From: Chara braunii
Lineage: Eukaryota; Streptophyta; Charophyceae; Charales; Characeae
NCBI GenBank assembly: GCA_003427395.1
Contig: BFEA01000704.1
Span: 194,260-228,445 of the forward strand
Reading direction: 5' to 3'
DNA: 34,186 nt
Shown: one piece after another, positions 29,696 to 34,186 of the stretch
How positions within the stretch are numbered: the first letter of the stretch is position 1
Layout of the letters: every line of letters starts with the position of its first letter
Notes under the pieces: generated by a model
Told to the model about the DNA's origin: nothing
The model's database searches: none
The model's input: only the letters and a program-made list of their open reading frames with translations
Position numbers and translations under genes: made by a program

Positions 29696-29805
29696 TCATA
29701 CGCACAATATAAACAACTACTTGGGCTAGACTTACCAATTGTTTTTTCTCTTTTATCCGGTTGAATGAAATTTTAGATAGGGGAGCTTAAAAATATAATA
29801 CTGAG

Positions 29806-30052
<247 letters not shown>

Positions 30053-30482
30053 ATACTGAGGTTAATAATTTTTCCTTTTGCGTCACTACGACCCACTTAA
30101 GTGGTTAGATTTTAACCATACGAACTCTTAATCAAGCGATTGGTAAACTAAAGTAAAAATTTATTAACGAGTATTAGAACGCGATGTAGTTGATCACCAC
30201 GAATAACGGTTTTTTCTTAAATTTGGATAACCTCCACTTGAACCAAGTTGATGCCCTAAATATGGGGCCAAAAGGCCATGCCAATTTTATCGCACTACAT
30301 GATAAACTTATTGCAAGGTGAAAATGACATATCATATGTTATTAATTTGTATATTGTACTTGACTACGAAGGTAATAAAGTAGGCAATGTGATAAAAAAA
30401 AATAAACTAGTTTTTCGAGAGTCTATAAATCTCAATCCAAACGTCAAGCAAGAATGAATACCACATATAAGAGTAAAAACTA

Positions 30483-30734
<252 letters not shown>

Positions 30735-31180
30735 TCATGAAACACTTGCCACTGACCTTACCCGACCGCGATATATCATGAAACATTGATCATATAAAAT
30801 TATTGTATAAATGCATCAGACCAAACGTGGCTGTAGTGAGATTAAAATGATAAGTTGGTATAGTGTGGTCGAAATTAGGTCGTACGTCCTTTCGCATGTC
30901 ACAATTTTCACTCCAAATGAACACGATAAGCAAAAAACAATTATGTCATGGCCGTGAAAGTCCGTGACAACCGTTACGCTTAGAACGAGTAGCAGCGAGC
31001 TTATTTTTTACTGGCACAATCTTGAATAGGTTATGCAATGCCTAAAAATTGTGTTGGTGACTCGTCTTAGGTTTTCCTTAAACCACAAACATATCTAGAG
31101 AATCTCGAATGAGCCTCTTCGAAAAGTTTCGGGACTCAAGATAGGGCCTGCTTGGGGAAGGTTTTTTTTTTTTTTCCATT

Positions 31181-31604
31181 GTTGTGTCTGGTCCCAAACC
31201 AAGACATTAGACAAAGTTTTTTTTCCACCCGCCATTCGCAGGCCCTTTCCTGAGCATCTGAAAATTTAGGAGAGACTCTCAATTATGATTATCAACTTGG
31301 TTGGGGCCATGTTCTCGTGGTTTAACCTGAAACCACTTTGACGACTGTGCCGATAGTTATTTTCTCAGTTGAAATGTATCTTGAAGCCAAAATGCGTCAG
31401 GACTTGTGTCTTAGAGCATGTCCGTCAACGGTTGGATCTGAATAAGTTTAAGGCAGATCTTGTACTTATCCTTTTTTTATGTAATCGTCGGAACATGTAC
31501 GATGTTTAAAATACTGAGTAGTTACCCTCGTAAAGGTTTCTGCTCCAACAGCACCTGCATGCAGGTTGTAATTTTTTGGGTTTCACTACCTGAGCAAAAT
31601 GGTT
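31181..31604. other. no feature seen
   Basis: Intermediate composition, no gene, RNA or repeat recognised apart from short T-runs. Confidence 0.5.
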
Positions 31605-31672
31605 GGCGCCAGCAGCCAAGTGGCTAGCGCTGGTTCGTTCTTTTTTTGGCGCGCATGGCGTTTCGAACCTCG
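31605..31672 (+). repeat. tRNA-like SINE head candidate
   Basis: CAGCCAAGTGG (31613-31623) fits the Pol III A box with one mismatch, and GTTTCGAACCT (31660-31670) fits a B box with about three. The 36-base gap is canonical for tRNA promoters. A T7 tract (31642-31648) lies between them, which would weaken Pol III readthrough. No acceptor stem or CCA, so it is not a tRNA gene. Confidence 0.4.
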
Positions 31673-32319
31673 AAAAAATAGGCACGAAAGTACTAGTGGT
31701 TTAAATGTAGATTGATGACTGTCCATCAGTGATGGGAGAACTCTCACCCTGATAGATGGCTCACGCCATGGGTTTGCATTTGCACCTGTCACCACGTTTG
31801 CGATGACCCTGTTGTGATCAGCCTTGTCTTTGGGTTTTTCTTTGTTTCTGTTTTTTTTGGTTTCTCCAATTTGGTGCTCCACCTTCAACCGCCCCATCGG
31901 TAGGGCATAGGACACAACATTGGCATGTACTGCACAGGAGAATATTCAGGCCAGTATGGGAAGAGTGAACCTACTCCATTACTATACAAACATATGCCTT
32001 GTAATTTTTCTTCATGTTCCTCCCTTGCTCTCTCTCTCTTTTTTCGCCTCCTTTTTAAACCACCTGTACCTCCGAGCCTGTTTTTGCCGACCCTGAATTT
32101 CAATGCGCTCCGAGTTTGCCAAACCTGGGTCCCACTCCATTTCTTTATGGTACTCTCACGGGGAGAAAAAAAAAAGGGAAAAAAAAAAAAGTCGCGGCCG
32201 TGAAACTCAAAAAAAAAAAAAAGGAAACAATATTCTGGTCGTGATTGTAGTTGTATACATCCTTGGAAGTGGTAGTGTGAGTGTGCCCTCAGTGAGGGCA
32301 TCTCAACCTTGTGGCCAGG
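31673..32319. other. no recognisable gene; A-runs
   Basis: Frames on both strands (109-138 codons) run through A/T homopolymers at 32165-32220 and show no domain. CTCTCTCTCTTTTTTCGCC at 32028-32048 is pyrimidine-rich. Confidence 0.5.
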
Positions 32320-32610
32320 TTGTCAGATTCCCAAAAAAAAAAAAAAAAAAAAAAAGCATAAACACGTATTCGCCTGTGAAAATAGCTGGATACGTTCCTC
32401 TAAGTGCCAGTGTGATGAGGGTTACAATCCTCTGAGGGAACACAACCCGAACAGATCACGGATTTTGATTGTCAGATTCCATAAACATTAAAAAAAAAAA
32501 AAAAAAAAAAAAAAAAGTTAACACGGATTCGGCCGTGAAAATGGTTGGATGCTTGAGGGTTACAATCCTCTGAGGAAACATAGCGAGCGCAGATCACGGA
32601 TTCTGCCCTG
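32320..32610. repeat. 149-bp tandem duplication with A-runs
   Basis: TTGTCAGATTCC at 32320 and 32469 starts each unit; then A-run, TAAACACG.ATTCG.C, GTGAAAAT.G.TGGAT, GAGGGTTACAATCCTCTGAG and CAGATCACGGATT. The A-runs are about 22 and 27 bases. GAGG..CCTC gives a small hairpin in each unit. Confidence 0.9.
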
Positions 32611-33124
32611 CCTCGTTGGCAGGGGACTCATAATAAACAAACCAGAAAAAAAAAAAAAAAAAACAAGTTTCAAAATGTGACCGTCTTTGCTATAGGATGC
32701 ATTCTGTAGAGGAAGATTGTGAGCACGGCCTCCTAGACTACCCTGCCTAACATCATTGCAGTACATAAGCTTTTTTTTTTTTTGCTTTTTCTTTCACGGG
32801 CAGGCAAAAGAAAACTAAGATTCATGGGACTCGCCGACCCTGGGTCCCACCACCGATTTCTTCGGGGACAGACCAGTACATTGTAATTTCCCAACACTGG
32901 CGGAGGTACTGGTGGTTTAAAAAGGGGAACATCCTTAGGAGGCAGCTTGTGAGTTGCGTGGAGTCTGTTGTGAAAACTCCCAGGCTTTCAGCCTGTGAGC
33001 TAAGCTCGATGATGCTTCCATTACTTTCTTGCCCGGGTGTAATGTGAAGGACCCCAGCCTCGGTTGATTGAGAAATTGATGGAATTTTTATTTGTTTATT
33101 TATTTATTTATTTTTAAGGAAAAC
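32611..33124. other. no recognisable gene
   Basis: Contains A-run (32645-32662), T-run (32771-32783), GACCCTGGGTCCCACC at 32837 (also GACCCTGAATTTC.. near 32089) and (TTTA)n at 33092-33115, which leads into the dispersed repeat. Confidence 0.5.
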
Positions 33125-33458
33125 CCAGGTTGAGGTGGGATACTAGACCAATGACAGTTATCCACAACACTGGGTCACTCGGTTGTCGAGCTGAATCCCT
33201 CTGAAGACCCCACCCACCCTTCCTCTTATCATTTTTGCCCTGGCGCACCCCCACCCCCCCTGTTCTACCCTATTGTTAACCACCCGGGACCATCACCCAT
33301 TGCCATATTGGCAGGGTAACTTGACCAGACAACGGTTGCAGGCACCCAAGCTAGGCAGAGAGACCTACCCCCCTCCTCAGCCCTGGTTGAAGCGGACGCC
33401 GTGCAAGCCCGATTGCATGGGGACTTCGGGAGCTAGGTATGAACATACTACTACAGGT
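33125..33458 (+). repeat. dispersed repeat family D, copy 2
   Basis: Aligns with 6056-6405 in the same orientation; the most conserved parts are the left end (CCAGGTTG, AATGACAGT), GACAACGGTTGCAGGCACC and the right end (GACTTCGGGAGCTAGGTATG, AACATACTACTACAGG). Preceded by (TTTA)n, as copy 1 is preceded by T-rich DNA. Confidence 0.7.
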
Positions 33459-33517
33459 CTTTTGATGAGGGTGCACAGTGTTACGTTGTATTACTACAAG
33501 TGTGTTTTTAATGGCAG

Positions 33518-34186
33518 AGAGCTAGGGATCCACCGTTCCCTCGTATATTCCTGGAGCCCGTTCCGGCCCCACGGTAAGGTGCAGTATCTTCTGACACCTC
33601 CGACATCTCGTACTAAGGAACTGCTATGCCAGCCTCTAGGAGGATAGTCAACCCCGAGTCATGTGTGTATTGCAGTGTTCTATTGTATTGATGATGGTAG
33701 GAAGTTGGGAATCCTCTGTTCCATCGTAAATCCGTGGAGCCCGTTCCGGCCTTGCGGTAAGGTGCAGTATCTCCTGACACCCCCGACATCCCGTACTAAG
33801 GAACTGCTAGTATGTCAGCCTCAAGCCTAAGCTACGTACTAGGAGGATAGCCAACCCTAAGTCGTGAATCACGGACTGCATCATGGACTGTGTATTGACC
33901 CTGGAGCATCGTTGATAGTGACGGTAGAGAGTTGGGGATCCTCTGTGCCATCGTAAATCCCTGGAGCCCGTTTCGGCCCCGCAGTAAGGTGCAGTATCTC
34001 CTACACCCCCGACATCCCGTACTAAGGAACTTCTATGCCAGCCTCAAGCCCTAAGCTACGTACTGGGAGGATAGCCAACGCTAAGTCGTGAATCATGGAC
34101 TGTATCATGGACTATGTGTATGGACCCTGGAGAATCGTTGATAGAGAGAGTTGGGGATCCTCTGTTCCCTCGTATATCCCTGGAGC
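33518..34186. repeat. minisatellite, 183-227-bp units, runs off window
   Basis: Anchor GGAGCCCGTT at 33553, 33736 and 33963, and GGAGC again at 34182-34186. Each unit has TTGGGGATCCTCTGTTCC, TAAGGTGCAGTATCTCCTGA, CCCGACATCCCGTACTAAGG and AGGATAGCCAACCCTAAGTC. The first unit is shorter and more diverged, typical of an array edge; units 2 and 3 add AAGCTACGTACT and ATCATGGACTGTGTAT. Confidence 0.95.

Noticed and set aside
31605-31672. tRNA gene
   Set aside because: A and B boxes are present, but no acceptor stem, plausible anticodon arm or clean T-arm could be drawn, and a T7 run interrupts it.

Overview
The window looks like nuclear DNA of a plant or other streptophyte, very rich in repeats. 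No complete, clearly functional cellular gene could be supported. Pointers to a plant-type nuclear genome are a primer binding site resembling the complement of plant initiator tRNA-Met, a Ty3/gypsy-type Gag with a CCHC knuckle, two U6 snRNA retrocopies, plant-like mitochondrial cox1 fragments in non-mitochondrial context, good GT-AG splice signals, and many microsatellites and assembly gaps (N). I cannot name the species.

Layout. 1-2.75 kb: a (CT)n tract, a 62-bp tandem duplication, GC-rich repeat, a short gag-like relic, and sequence that probably ends as an LTR. 2.75-5.0 kb: a truncated LTR retrotransposon with primer binding site, a 50-bp near-perfect palindrome in its leader, and a gag-like ORF with a coiled coil. 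No pol was seen. 5-8 kb: dispersed repeats, an ORF whose C-terminal half resembles a Josephin/papain-like fold, and a candidate intron. 8.15-9.66 kb: a 502-codon Gag with no protease or reverse transcriptase behind it. 10.27-11.34 kb: two U6 retropseudogenes, each inside its own target-site duplication; one is a chimera of two U6 pieces with an A-tail. 12.1-18.7 kb: at least six unrelated tandem repeat families and several microsatellites.

18.7-31.2 kb is clearly more AT-rich and holds the most structured part: a segment present twice in the same direction (about 19.27-24.11 kb and 24.13-31.18 kb). Each copy has a left block A, a middle block X and a right block B. B carries an 84-codon fragment of mitochondrial cox1 on the minus strand. 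The middle block is inverted in one copy relative to the other, with a short inverted repeat at the breakpoints that explains how. The second copy has further gained a cluster of about 200-280-bp modules in alternating orientation (large palindromes), (TA)n expansions, and a 247-bp element with 12-bp perfect terminal inverted repeats, 8-bp target-site duplication and an A108-T34 core. Copy 1 gives the empty site for this insertion.

31.2-34.2 kb: a tRNA-like (SINE-type) promoter pair, a 149-bp tandem duplication, a second copy of the dispersed repeat seen at 6.1 kb, and a minisatellite of roughly 183-227-bp units running off the window end.

The genes do not form a pathway. The window is best read as a record of retrotransposition, DNA transposition, organelle DNA capture and local rearrangement.
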